Notes: generated by a model not told the origin, from the sequence alone. A DNA stretch of 41,279 bases from Archaeoglobus sp. JdFR-27 (GCA_002011235.1 MTMO01000051.1:1-41279), one strand, 5' to 3'. Positions 16,378 to 24,239 are shown, counted from the first letter of the stretch. Made by a program: numbers and translations.

Positions 16378-17516
16378 GAGTTGCAGTTGTTGGAGTTGGC
16401 TATTCTGGTTTCAATGCAAACACACCAGATCTAAACTGGAAAGAGATAACTCTGGAAGCGGCTGCGAGAGCATACGATGATGCCGGAATAAACCCAAGAA
16501 AAGATGTTGACAGCATCGTAACCTGTGCAGAAGATATCTGGGAGGGGTTCGCTATCTTTGACGAGTTCGTTCCAGATCAGCTCGGAGGGGTTTTAAAACC
16601 CACATGCACGGTATGCGCAGATTTCCTCTTCGGAATCGCCACAGCTTACATGCAAATAAAAAGTGAACTTGCGGACATAGCAGTTGTGGAAGCGCATAGC
16701 AAGGCAAGCGATATACTGACGTTTGGAGAGACAATTAAGTTTGCAATGGACCCAATCTGGCTGAGAGAGATTGGAAGTGCCCATCCGTATTATTTCGCTG
16801 CCCTTGAGATGTCACAGTACATTAACGAATGCTGCATAACAGAAGAACAGATTGCCGAAGTTGTTGTCAAAAACAAGAACAACGCTCTGAAAAACTCCTC
16901 CGCCCCATATGGATCGAAAGTAACTGTAGAGGATGTCCTCAACAGCCCAATGGTGTTCGATCCAATGAGAAAAATAGAAATCGCCCCAAGAGCTGACGGT
17001 GCAATTGTTTTCGTTCTTGCAAACGAGGATGTTGCGAAAGACCTAACAGACACACCAATTTGGGTTAAAGGAGTTGGATGGTGGAGCGAGACAAGCAACT
17101 ATGATACGATGAGCTTTAACGCAGTCTATGCATATAAAGCGGCTAAAATGGCTTACAAGCTGGCTGGAATAACGAACCCTGCAAAGGAGGTCGATATAGC
17201 TGAAGTTGATGACAGATTTGCCTTTAAGGAGTTCCAGCATCTTGAAGCCCTACAGCTTTCAAAGAGGTTCGAGACCGGAACCTTAATGCGTGAAGGATAT
17301 TTCGCCAAGGATGGTGAACTACCAGTAAATCTTTCTGGCGGTAGTCTTGGAATCGGAAACCTTCTGGAAGCTACTGGTGGACAAAAGGCCCTTGAGGTTG
17401 TCCTTCAACTTCGTGGATTGGCAGGAAGAAGACAGGTTGAAGCTGAAACAGGCGTAGCTCAAGCATGGAGATACATACCAACAGCAAGCGGAGCTGTTGC
17501 TGTGTTTGGAGTGTGA
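16374..17516 (+). CDS. Thiolase-like protein 1 (SCP-x type, active-site His lost)
   Basis: 380 aa of the SCP-x/archaeal thiolase fold. The nucleophile position is kept as C81 (VCADF). The HDxF histidine is replaced by D279 (EVDDRF), and the catalytic GHP motif reads GNL (N329, L330) in GIGNLLEATG. A normal thiolase needs the GHP histidine to activate the cysteine, so ordinary thiolysis or Claisen condensation is doubtful. It is followed within 10 nt by a second degenerate homologue and then two DUF35 genes, so a heteromeric thiolase-fold/DUF35 complex is likely. The ATG overlaps the small upstream ORF and has GAGGTGG as ribosome binding site. Relatives are often labelled acetyl-CoA acetyltransferase, which overstates what the sequence shows. 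Confidence 0.85.
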   Translation: MRVAVVGVGYSGFNANTPDLNWKEITLEAAARAYDDAGINPRKDVDSIVTCAEDIWEGFAIFDEFVPDQLGGVLKPTCTVCADFLFGIATAYMQIKSELADIAVVEAHSKASDILTFGETIKFAMDPIWLREIGSAHPYYFAALEMSQYINECCITEEQIAEVVVKNKNNALKNSSAPYGSKVTVEDVLNSPMVFDPMRKIEIAPRADGAIVFVLANEDVAKDLTDTPIWVKGVGWWSETSNYDTMSFNAVYAYKAAKMAYKLAGITNPAKEVDIAEVDDRFAFKEFQHLEALQLSKRFETGTLMREGYFAKDGELPVNLSGGSLGIGNLLEATGGQKALEVVLQLRGLAGRRQVEAETGVAQAWRYIPTASGAVAVFGV

Positions 17517-17526
17517 GGTGATTACA

Positions 17527-18729
17527 ATGGAGGTTGAAAGGGTAAGCGGTTTAAAATTCCATAAAAAACAGGATGTGGCGATTGTAGGGGCAGGAATGAC
17601 AACCTTTAAGAGAAGACTTAACGAAACAGGAAAAGAACTCTCTTTCCTCGCTATAAAGCAGGCGCTGGAAGAGGCAGATATGGATTTGAGTGACATTGAG
17701 ATGGTTGTAATGGGTTCCGCACCAGATGCCTTCGATGGTTTACATATGAAGGGAGAATACCTGCTTGATGGTTCTGGTGGAAGCGATAGACCATACATGA
17801 GGGTTTTCGTTGGAGGTGGTACCGGAGTTTTCGCTCCTATTGCAGGCTACTGGCATGTTGCAAGCGGGCTTGCAGACGTATGCTTGGTTGTTTGCGAGGA
17901 AAAGATGTCATCATGTATGCCTCACCCTCAGTCAGCTTTCAAGTATATATGGGACCCAATCCTTGACCGCCCATTGGCTCCAAATCTCATCTGGATTTTC
18001 GCTCTTGAAATGAACAGATACATGCACGTCCACAACATAAAGCATGAGGATATAGCTCTCGTTTCCGTCAAAAACAAGGCAAATGCCCTCGACCACCCAT
18101 GTGCCCAACTTGCTGAGAAGATTACAGTAGAGGATGTCCTCAACAGCGAACCTATGGCCCTGCCGGTTAGAAGGCTTGATGTCTCTCCACCATCCGATGG
18201 AGCAGCAGCGCTGATAATGGTCGCACCCCACATTGCAAGACAAGTCACAGATAACCCAGTATGGGTTACAGGAGTAGGTTGGGCACTCGATACTACGATG
18301 TGGACGAACAGGGATCTTTACTTCCCGAGGTACGTTGCAGAAGCTGCCAAAATGGCCTATAGGATGGCACACATAACTGATCCGAGAAAAGAGATCGATG
18401 TTGCCGAACCCTACGATCCATTCGACTATAAAGAATTGCACCACATGGAAGGATTGGGATTGGCAAAGAAGGGTGAAGCTCCGATTCTGACGAGAGAAGG
18501 AGTCACCGCAAGGGATGGAGATCTCCCATGCAGCCCTTCAGGAGGTTTGCTTGGTGTAGGAAATCCAATTGCAGCCACGATGGGTGTGAAAGCCGGTGAG
18601 CTCTACTGGCAGCTTGCATACAGAGCAGGAAAGAGACAGGTGGCAAAAGAAGTCACCACAGGCGTTTGTCAGGCATGGGGAGATCTGATGCAGGTTGGAA
18701 CCGTTATGGTGATGTCTAACAAGAGGTGA
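17527..18729 (+). CDS. Thiolase-like protein 2 (nucleophile Cys and both His lost)
   Basis: 400 aa thiolase-fold protein starting at ATG 17527 behind GAGGTGA. The nucleophile position, aligned by the fixed spacing to the conserved SGLADV segment, is G97 (VGGGTG). The HDxF histidine is Y296 (EPYDPF), and the GHP motif reads GNP (N346). It therefore cannot work as a classical thiolase. Loss of Cys with tyrosines in the pocket is reminiscent of the Ltp2 aldolase of steroid side-chain degradation, which also needs a DUF35 partner; the parallel is inference. The stop codon lies in the ribosome binding site of the following DUF35 gene, so the genes are tightly coupled. Confidence 0.86.
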   Translation: MEVERVSGLKFHKKQDVAIVGAGMTTFKRRLNETGKELSFLAIKQALEEADMDLSDIEMVVMGSAPDAFDGLHMKGEYLLDGSGGSDRPYMRVFVGGGTGVFAPIAGYWHVASGLADVCLVVCEEKMSSCMPHPQSAFKYIWDPILDRPLAPNLIWIFALEMNRYMHVHNIKHEDIALVSVKNKANALDHPCAQLAEKITVEDVLNSEPMALPVRRLDVSPPSDGAAALIMVAPHIARQVTDNPVWVTGVGWALDTTMWTNRDLYFPRYVAEAAKMAYRMAHITDPRKEIDVAEPYDPFDYKELHHMEGLGLAKKGEAPILTREGVTARDGDLPCSPSGGLLGVGNPIAATMGVKAGELYWQLAYRAGKRQVAKEVTTGVCQAWGDLMQVGTVMVMSNKR

Positions 18730-18734
18730 TTGAG

Positions 18735-19265
18735 ATGTCAGTTGGTAAGAAAGATATTTCGTGCCCGCCCGAAGCACCGGGAACACCGCTTAAGGATTCG
18801 GATATCGCCGAGAAGAAAGTTACATACGTGGAAGACCATCCAGACATCAGGTATGCATGGACTGCAGGACAGGCGATCAGCAGATTCTTGAACGAGCTTA
18901 AAAAAGGAAAGCTCATAGCAACGAAATGCAACAAGTGCAGAAGAATACTGTTCCCACCAAGGATGTTCTGCGAGCTATGCTACAAGCCAATCGACGACTG
19001 GGTTTATGTCAAGGACACAGGAACCGTGCAGACGTTCTCGATCTCATACATCGACCCGGATGCAAAACCATTGGAAAAACCTGTTATCGTGGCAGTAATT
19101 GCCGTGGATGGAGCTTCCAAAAACATGGCGTTCATGCACGTGCTCGGAGAGGTTGAGCCGGAAAAGGTTTATATCGGCATGAAAGTTAAAGCAGTCTGGA
19201 AACCGGAGGAAGAGAGAGAGGGCTCAGTAACGGACATCAAATACTGGAAACCGATAGAGGGGTGA
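18735..19265 (+). CDS. DUF35 Zn-ribbon/OB-fold protein 1
   Basis: 176 aa from ATG 18735 (GAGGTGA just upstream, formed by the previous stop). An N-terminal extension of about 55 residues precedes a rubredoxin-like zinc ribbon, TKCNKC...FCELC with all four cysteines, then the OB-fold domain (GTVQTFSISYID, KPVIVAVIAVDG, GMKVKAVWKPEEE). In archaeal acetoacetyl-CoA thiolase/HMG-CoA synthase complexes and in bacterial aldolase or benzoylsuccinyl-CoA thiolase complexes, DUF35 proteins bind the thiolase-fold subunit and form part of the CoA site. It is expected to pair with one of the two thiolase-like proteins. Confidence 0.88.
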   Translation: MSVGKKDISCPPEAPGTPLKDSDIAEKKVTYVEDHPDIRYAWTAGQAISRFLNELKKGKLIATKCNKCRRILFPPRMFCELCYKPIDDWVYVKDTGTVQTFSISYIDPDAKPLEKPVIVAVIAVDGASKNMAFMHVLGEVEPEKVYIGMKVKAVWKPEEEREGSVTDIKYWKPIEG

Positions 19266-19269
19266 TATC

Positions 19270-19737
19270 ATGTTTAATGAGAAGATAATAGATCCTGCCG
19301 AATTAAGGCACTGGGGAGGGAAAATCGAGCTTTACTGGATCTATACAAGTGGAGAAGCAGGAGACAGGTTTTTTAAAGCTCTGAAAGATGAGGATAAATT
19401 CATCGCCGCTAAATGCAAGAAGTGTGGGAAGGTATTCTTCCCTCCAAGGATGTACTGCGAATTCGATTTTAGCGAGACCGAATACGTTGAAGTAAGTGGA
19501 GAGGGGTGTGTTAGGGCATTTACAGTCGCAAAGCTGGATAAAAACGAGAAGCCCTTGGAAAAACCTGAGATCTATGCAATTATTGACATAGATGGTACGG
19601 ACGGCTGCATGATCCACCTGCTCAGGGAAGTTGAGCCAGAGGAAGTTCAGATAGGCATGAAAGTCAAGCCCGTATTAAAGGATAAAGCAGAACGGGAAGG
19701 TAAGATAACTGATATACTTTACTTTAAGCCTTCCTAA
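19270..19737 (+). CDS. DUF35 Zn-ribbon/OB-fold protein 2 (one ligand Cys replaced)
   Basis: 155 aa, 4 nt after the previous stop, with GAGGGGTGAT as ribosome binding site. The architecture is as in the preceding gene: an N-terminal helical part of about 45 aa, a zinc-ribbon-like segment and the OB-fold (CVRAFTVAKLD, KPEIYAIIDIDG, GMKVKPVLKDK). The ribbon reads AKCKKC...YCEFD, so the fourth cysteine is Asp; zinc binding may be weakened or lost. Two unequal DUF35 proteins next to two unequal thiolase-like proteins suggest a four-component complex. The gene end forms one arm of a perfect hairpin. Confidence 0.87.
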   Translation: MFNEKIIDPAELRHWGGKIELYWIYTSGEAGDRFFKALKDEDKFIAAKCKKCGKVFFPPRMYCEFDFSETEYVEVSGEGCVRAFTVAKLDKNEKPLEKPEIYAIIDIDGTDGCMIHLLREVEPEEVQIGMKVKPVLKDKAEREGKITDILYFKPS

Positions 19738-19751
19738 TTTTTATTAGGAAG
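19730..19751 (+). terminator. 9-bp hairpin between DUF35 and acyl-CoA dehydrogenase genes
   Basis: CTTCCTAAT (19730-19738) and ATTAGGAAG (19743-19751) form a perfect stem closed by TTTT; the DUF35 stop codon is inside the first arm. There is no T-run after it, so it may act as an RNA-processing or stability element within the operon rather than a true archaeal terminator. Confidence 0.45.
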
Positions 19752-19787
19752 TTAGTACCGGTTAAATTCTTGAAGAGGTGAATTATT

Positions 19788-20975
19788 ATGGATTTTGAGT
19801 TTACCGAAGAGCAGAAAATGATCGCCGATTCTGCAAGGGATATAGCAAAAGATTTCCCTCCAGAGTATTGGAGAGAGAAAGAAGAAAACGGGGAGTTCGG
19901 CGAGGAGTTCTGGAAGGCATTGAGCAAAGCCGGATTTACTGGAATCGTCATCCCTGAAGAATATGGTGGAGCAGGAATGGGAATGACTGAGCTGTTGATA
20001 GCGATGGAAGAACTCGCAGCAAATGGATGCGGTATGGCTGGAGTATGGTATCTCGTTTTGACAGAAGTATTCGGCGGGATGAGTATCGTTAGACATGGAA
20101 CAGAGGAGCAGAAAGAGAAATATCTGCCCGGAATAGCGAAAGGGGAGCTTGAATTCTGCATGGCTTTAACCGAGCCTGATGCTGGAACGAACACGCTGAA
20201 TACGAGAACTACGGCCGTCAAGGATGGTGATGAGTGGGTAATCAACGGAAACAAGATCTTCATAAGTGGAGCAGATAGGGCTAAAGGAATGCTTATCATA
20301 GCCAGAACCACACCCAAGGAGAAGGCTCCGAAGAAAACCCATGGCATAAGCCTTTTCTTAGCCGATTTACCAAATCCAGCGGTAAAAGTTAATCCCATCC
20401 CAAAACATGGTATAAATTACTCAAAAACTTGTGAAGTGAGTATTAGCAATCTTAGACTGCCAGAGAACGCCCTCATGCCACCCTTAGATGAAGGTTGGTA
20501 TTCGCTACTTGATACTTTGAATCCCGAACGAATGAGTTTCACAGCAGCAGCGGTAGGAATAGGAAAGCTTGCTATTAGCAAAGCTGTAGAATACACGAAG
20601 CAGAGAAAGGTCTTCGCTGGTGAGCCTGTTGGGAGCTATCAAGGTTTACAGTTCCCATTGGCTGAGGCATACGCGACTCTCGAGACTGCGCGCTTGATGA
20701 ATTTCAAAGCCTCAACGCTCTTCGATAACCAAGCAAGCTATAGAGATGTTGGAACCTATGCCAACATGGCGAAGCTAGTTGCCGTTGAAGCTGGTGTTAA
20801 GGCAGTTTACTGGGCGATGCAGTGTTTTGGCGGTTACGGATATGCCAAAGAGTACGATGTTGAAAGGTGGTGGAGGGAGGTCAACCTCATAAGGCTCGCT
20901 CCGGTTACGCAGCAGATGGCCTTGGCGTATGTAGGAGAGCATATACTCGGGATGCCTAAGAGTTATAGGACTTAA
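19788..20975 (+). CDS. Acyl-CoA dehydrogenase (catalytic Glu in isovaleryl-CoA dehydrogenase position)
   Basis: 395 aa flavoprotein oxidising an acyl-CoA to the 2-enoyl-CoA with electrons passed to ETF. Family segments are the N-terminal helical domain, PEEYGGAGM, MALTEPDAGTN (flavin/substrate loop), WVINGNKIFISGA and QCFGGYGYAKEYDVERWWRE. The usual catalytic glutamate of medium- and short-chain enzymes (the EGT segment) is replaced: RLAPVTQQM has P372. However, NPERM supplies E247 where isovaleryl-CoA dehydrogenase has its base, suggesting a branched or bulky acyl substrate. Start ATG 19788 behind GAGGTGA, 50 nt after the second DUF35 gene. Substrate not known. Confidence 0.88.
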   Translation: MDFEFTEEQKMIADSARDIAKDFPPEYWREKEENGEFGEEFWKALSKAGFTGIVIPEEYGGAGMGMTELLIAMEELAANGCGMAGVWYLVLTEVFGGMSIVRHGTEEQKEKYLPGIAKGELEFCMALTEPDAGTNTLNTRTTAVKDGDEWVINGNKIFISGADRAKGMLIIARTTPKEKAPKKTHGISLFLADLPNPAVKVNPIPKHGINYSKTCEVSISNLRLPENALMPPLDEGWYSLLDTLNPERMSFTAAAVGIGKLAISKAVEYTKQRKVFAGEPVGSYQGLQFPLAEAYATLETARLMNFKASTLFDNQASYRDVGTYANMAKLVAVEAGVKAVYWAMQCFGGYGYAKEYDVERWWREVNLIRLAPVTQQMALAYVGEHILGMPKSYRT

Positions 20976-21100
20976 TTTATTTTTATTTTATTCAGTATTT
21001 AAATTTATTTAGATTTGTTTAGAATCGTTAATTTTAAGTAACTCCACATTTTGGTCTATTCTTCCTAAACATTTTTATTGTTTGATAAACTAAAGCTGAC

Positions 21101-21895
21101 ATGCATCCCTTATTGGAAAAAAAAGGCTTTATACTTGATGTTGATGGGGTTATCGGAAGAGGAGACAAACCGATACCACAAGCTGTTGAGGCCGTGAATA
21201 AACTGATTTCTATGGGGAAAAGGGTTGTTTTCGTCTCAAACAATTCAACAAGAAGTCGAAGAATATACATGCAGAGATTCAAAGAATTTGGAGTAGATAT
21301 TAGCGAAGAACAGATGTTTCTCACAACCTACGTCACCGCTACCTATATCAGACAAAACTATGGCAAATCCAAGGTTTTTACAACTGGAGAAGCAGGACTT
21401 GCTGAAGAACTAAAGCTTGCAGGTCATGAGATAGTCGATTACAGAGATGCGGACATCCTAGTCGTTGGATCGAACAGGCAGATCAGCTTCGAAATCCTCA
21501 CCAAAGCCTTGAGAATGTGTCTTGATCGAGACAAGATCTACATAGCAACGAATCCTGACAAAATTTTCCCATCCGAAGATGGTCCTGTGCCAGGAACGGG
21601 AATGATTATAGGAGCACTTTACTGGATGACCGACAGAATGCCCGATTGTATATGCGGAAAGCCAGAGAGGGTCATAATGCAGCAGGCTTTAGAGTATCTC
21701 CAGCTAAAAGCTGAAGAAGTGGTTGTTGTTGGAGATCAAATCGATGTTGATGTGCTAGCAGGTAAAAACATAGGAGCTACTACCCTGCTCGTTCTCTCCG
21801 GTGTTACGACCAGACAAAACCTTAACCGCATGGTTGAGAAGTTCAATACAAAGCCGGACTATATTTTAAACGATTTCAGTGAGCTGTTTGACTGA
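21101..21895 (+). CDS. HAD-IIA (NagD-like) phosphatase
   Basis: 264 aa. The nucleophile motif is DVDGVI (first Asp attacks, second acts as acid/base), followed by the NagD-type VFVSNNSTRS motif, a cap domain, and the Mg-binding motif VVVGDQIDVDVLAGKNIGATT near the C-terminus. The family includes p-nitrophenyl phosphatase, phosphoglycolate and nucleotide phosphatases; the substrate cannot be told from sequence. Start ATG 21101; no strong ribosome binding site, so it may be leaderless behind the AT-rich tract at 20976-21030. Monocistronic by spacing. Confidence 0.87.
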   Translation: MHPLLEKKGFILDVDGVIGRGDKPIPQAVEAVNKLISMGKRVVFVSNNSTRSRRIYMQRFKEFGVDISEEQMFLTTYVTATYIRQNYGKSKVFTTGEAGLAEELKLAGHEIVDYRDADILVVGSNRQISFEILTKALRMCLDRDKIYIATNPDKIFPSEDGPVPGTGMIIGALYWMTDRMPDCICGKPERVIMQQALEYLQLKAEEVVVVGDQIDVDVLAGKNIGATTLLVLSGVTTRQNLNRMVEKFNTKPDYILNDFSELFD

Positions 21896-22223
21896 TCTTA
21901 ATCAGTTTTGATAATTTTTTGAGCTTTTTCAAAATTAGAGAATTATCAGTGTTTAATTCCATGATCTATAATAGGTAATATATTCATATACAATCATCAT
22001 ATATTTCCGAAAAACTTTTAATTCTCTATTACATATTAATATCTGCTATGCACAACCAAATTCATTTGTTTGAATTTGAAGATAAATCAAGACCTTCACC
22101 AAATATTACACTTTTTGTATATAGTTTAATAGTCGAAAATATGAAAATAACGCTCAAATATCTAAATTTTAAATTAAATATTTTAAATAAAAGTTAAGAA
22201 AGGCACAGATTAGAGGTAAAAAC
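21896..22223. other. AT-rich intergenic region with one 49-codon ORF
   Basis: 328 nt, strongly AT-rich. It has T-runs after the phosphatase stop (probable termination), several TATA-like stretches, and the 49-codon ORF listed separately. GAGGTAAAAAC at 22213 is a weak ribosome binding site for the PAS-GAF gene. Confidence 0.5.
22048..22197 (+). CDS. Short ORF of 49 codons, possible truncated gene remnant
   Basis: ATG 22048 opens MHNQIHLFEFEDKSRPSPNI and continues with a hydrophobic patch (LFVYSLIVENM) and a Lys/Leu/Asn-rich tail before TAA. There is no ribosome binding site. The start recalls the N-termini of some archaeal transposases (an LFEFED-like segment), so it may be the surviving head of a lost insertion sequence; this is a weak impression. 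It is far more AT-rich than neighbouring genes. Confidence 0.25.
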   Translation: MHNQIHLFEFEDKSRPSPNITLFVYSLIVENMKITLKYLNFKLNILNKS

Positions 22224-23531
22224 ATGATATCGCGTTACGATACACAAAAATCCTCTAATTGGGAGAAAAAACTCAAAGAAAGTGGGAAGATATTCAGAAA
22301 AATATTTGAGAATTTACCAAATCCAGTGGCAATTCTCGATAAGAGTGGAGTTTTCATTGAAGCCAATCCTGCTATGGTCAAAAACCTTGGAATAAACCCA
22401 ACTGGTAAAAATCTGTACGATGTTCTTCCGGAAGAAATTGCTGAAAGAGAAATGGAGTACCTAAAGAAAGTTATGAGAGAAAACAAAAAAGTGAGCTTTA
22501 AGAATATGAGAGACGATAGAGAATTCTTTACCACTCTTCTTCCAATTAAGTTAAACGAGGGAAGCTACTGTGTGGTTATTGAGAGGGAAATAACAGGAAC
22601 AATAAGGATAAACAGGCTCCTTAAAGTTATAAACGGAATAAACAAGCTCATGGTCTATGAAAAAGATCCAAAGGTTTTGCTTGACAAAGCATGCAAGCTT
22701 TTATTTTCTCTAAGAGACTATTATTCTGTTTGGATTGGACTAAAAAAAGAAAAGGATGTGGAACTTGTAAGCTATTGTGGTGGCTCTGGTTTGCATCCAG
22801 AAAAACTGAAAGACCCGAGATGTATCTGGTTTGCTGAAAGAAAGGCCAGGATGGTAAAGCTCACACCTGAGATGAGAAAGAATATCTGTCCCTATCATTC
22901 CTCTCATAAAGACCTTTACTGCATGATATTTCCGATGATTGTGGAGGATTCTGTTATCGGCTTCATCATCATCCATTCACAAAGAAAAGTACCAGTAGGA
23001 GAGGGGCAGCTACTTCAAACCCTTGCAAATGATCTTGCATTCGCTTTGAGGGCGAATGAATCTGAAAAGGCAAAGATAAGAGCATATAGACAGATAGAAG
23101 AGAACATTGAGAACTATGCTATTCTTGTTGATCAGATAAGGAATAACCTTAGCATTATCTCTGGAATTGCTGAGCTAAAGGTCGAGGATGAGGAGGCCAG
23201 AGAGATTCTTTTAAAGGAAGTAACTAGGATAGAGGAGGTTATCAAAAGGCTCGATAAGGGGTGGCTTGGATCTGAAAAGATAAGAAAGTTTTTAAAAATG
23301 GATGATGTGAGGCGTGAAATTGAAGAAATAATAAAGGAATTAGATTGCCCAAAGGATTTTAGATGCTATAAAACAGGATTTAAAGACCTTTGTAAAGCAA
23401 AAAACACAGATACATTTCTTGAATGTTTGGAGAAAGAAGGGGAAAAATGCCCGTTTTCTGTCTTCTATGGATATTCATATTTCTGTAGATGCCCAATTCG
23501 GATGTATCTTGCTAAAAAATTGAGTTTGTAG
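22224..23531 (+). CDS. PAS-GAF sensor-like protein with Cys-rich C-terminus, no kinase domain
   Basis: 435 aa, probably cytoplasmic. Residues of about 20-120 are a PAS domain (NLPNPVAILDKSGVFIEANPAM). Residues of about 150-285 are a GAF-like domain with several cysteines and histidines (DPRCIWFA, NICPYHSSH, LYCMIF). Residues of about 290-345 look like a dimerisation helix pair (QIRNNLSIISGIAEL) without the phosphoacceptor His. The last 60 residues contain seven cysteines (CPKDFRC, LC, EC, KCPF, CRCP) that could hold an Fe-S cluster or zinc. There is no HATPase domain, so it is not an autonomous histidine kinase. It may be a redox or ligand sensor acting through partners. Monocistronic. Confidence 0.7.
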   Translation: MISRYDTQKSSNWEKKLKESGKIFRKIFENLPNPVAILDKSGVFIEANPAMVKNLGINPTGKNLYDVLPEEIAEREMEYLKKVMRENKKVSFKNMRDDREFFTTLLPIKLNEGSYCVVIEREITGTIRINRLLKVINGINKLMVYEKDPKVLLDKACKLLFSLRDYYSVWIGLKKEKDVELVSYCGGSGLHPEKLKDPRCIWFAERKARMVKLTPEMRKNICPYHSSHKDLYCMIFPMIVEDSVIGFIIIHSQRKVPVGEGQLLQTLANDLAFALRANESEKAKIRAYRQIEENIENYAILVDQIRNNLSIISGIAELKVEDEEAREILLKEVTRIEEVIKRLDKGWLGSEKIRKFLKMDDVRREIEEIIKELDCPKDFRCYKTGFKDLCKAKNTDTFLECLEKEGEKCPFSVFYGYSYFCRCPIRMYLAKKLSL

Positions 23532-23794
23532 ATTGTAGAGATCCACCTCTCCTAACCAACTGTATGTTATGCTAAAAACTATTCCAGCTCAGCATTTTAG
23601 TAATATAAAGTCTTTCCTTCTAATTTTTCTATTATTAGGATACGTTAAATCCAGCCATATCATCTTCACTCTAACATCCAGTTTTAAGAAAATTATAATC
23701 ATTTGGTATCATAATAATCATCCATTTTGTTAATATAATTATTAAATTCTATTATAATGAAAAATTTATTAAATAAAAAGAGAAGTTGAAATTG

Positions 23795-24193
23795 ATGTAC
23801 GCATTTATGGCCCGAAATCTCATAACCAGAAAAAATATCCTCTTTGTTCTCATCATACTGACCATTTTAAACCTCGTAAATCTCTTTACAACACTTGTAT
23901 CTCTCAGATCTGGACTTTATGAGGAACTCAATATGATTATCAAGTTTCTTTACCTCCAATCTCCGATCATAATGGCTATTTACAAGATCTTTATACCACT
24001 GATCCCCTTCCTTTTTCTGTTCAAATACGGAAAAAGCATCCAATTGAAAGATTACAATCAGATGAGCAACAAAGAAAAGGTAAAAACCGTCGTTATAAGT
24101 TCAATATTCCTCGCAGTGATCTGGAGTACAATTTTTTATGTGTTTGTTGCCTTCCACAACTTTCTTCTGACCTTTTTCGGAATTTCAATTTAG
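23795..24193 (+). CDS. Hypothetical membrane protein, three predicted helices
   Basis: 132 aa from ATG 23795 (in-frame TTG at 23786 is an alternative). Hydrophobic segments lie near residues 17-37, 48-75 and 100-125, separated by short charged loops such as KYGKSIQLKDYNQMSNKEK. No family recognised. The upstream 260 nt are AT-rich and hold the promoter. It converges with the HAD hydrolase gene across an AAAATTTT repeat. Confidence 0.6.
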   Translation: MYAFMARNLITRKNILFVLIILTILNLVNLFTTLVSLRSGLYEELNMIIKFLYLQSPIIMAIYKIFIPLIPFLFLFKYGKSIQLKDYNQMSNKEKVKTVVISSIFLAVIWSTIFYVFVAFHNFLLTFFGISI

Positions 24194-24215
24194 AGCTCAG
24201 ACCCTTAACCAAACT

Positions 24216-24239
24216 AAAATTTTAAAATTTTAAAATTTT
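24216..24239. terminator. Three tandem AAAATTTT palindromes between convergent genes
   Basis: AAAATTTT is repeated three times without a gap, followed by another T. It lies at the converging ends of two genes and contains the last codons of the minus-strand one. T-runs on both strands could terminate both transcripts. Confidence 0.5.

Noticed and set aside
16374-18729. Naming both proteins acetyl-CoA acetyltransferases
   Set aside because: The catalytic His positions are substituted in both and the Cys in one, so the usual reaction is unlikely.
22224-23531. Sensor histidine kinase
   Set aside because: No HATPase domain and no phosphoacceptor His; only PAS, GAF and a Cys-rich tail are seen.
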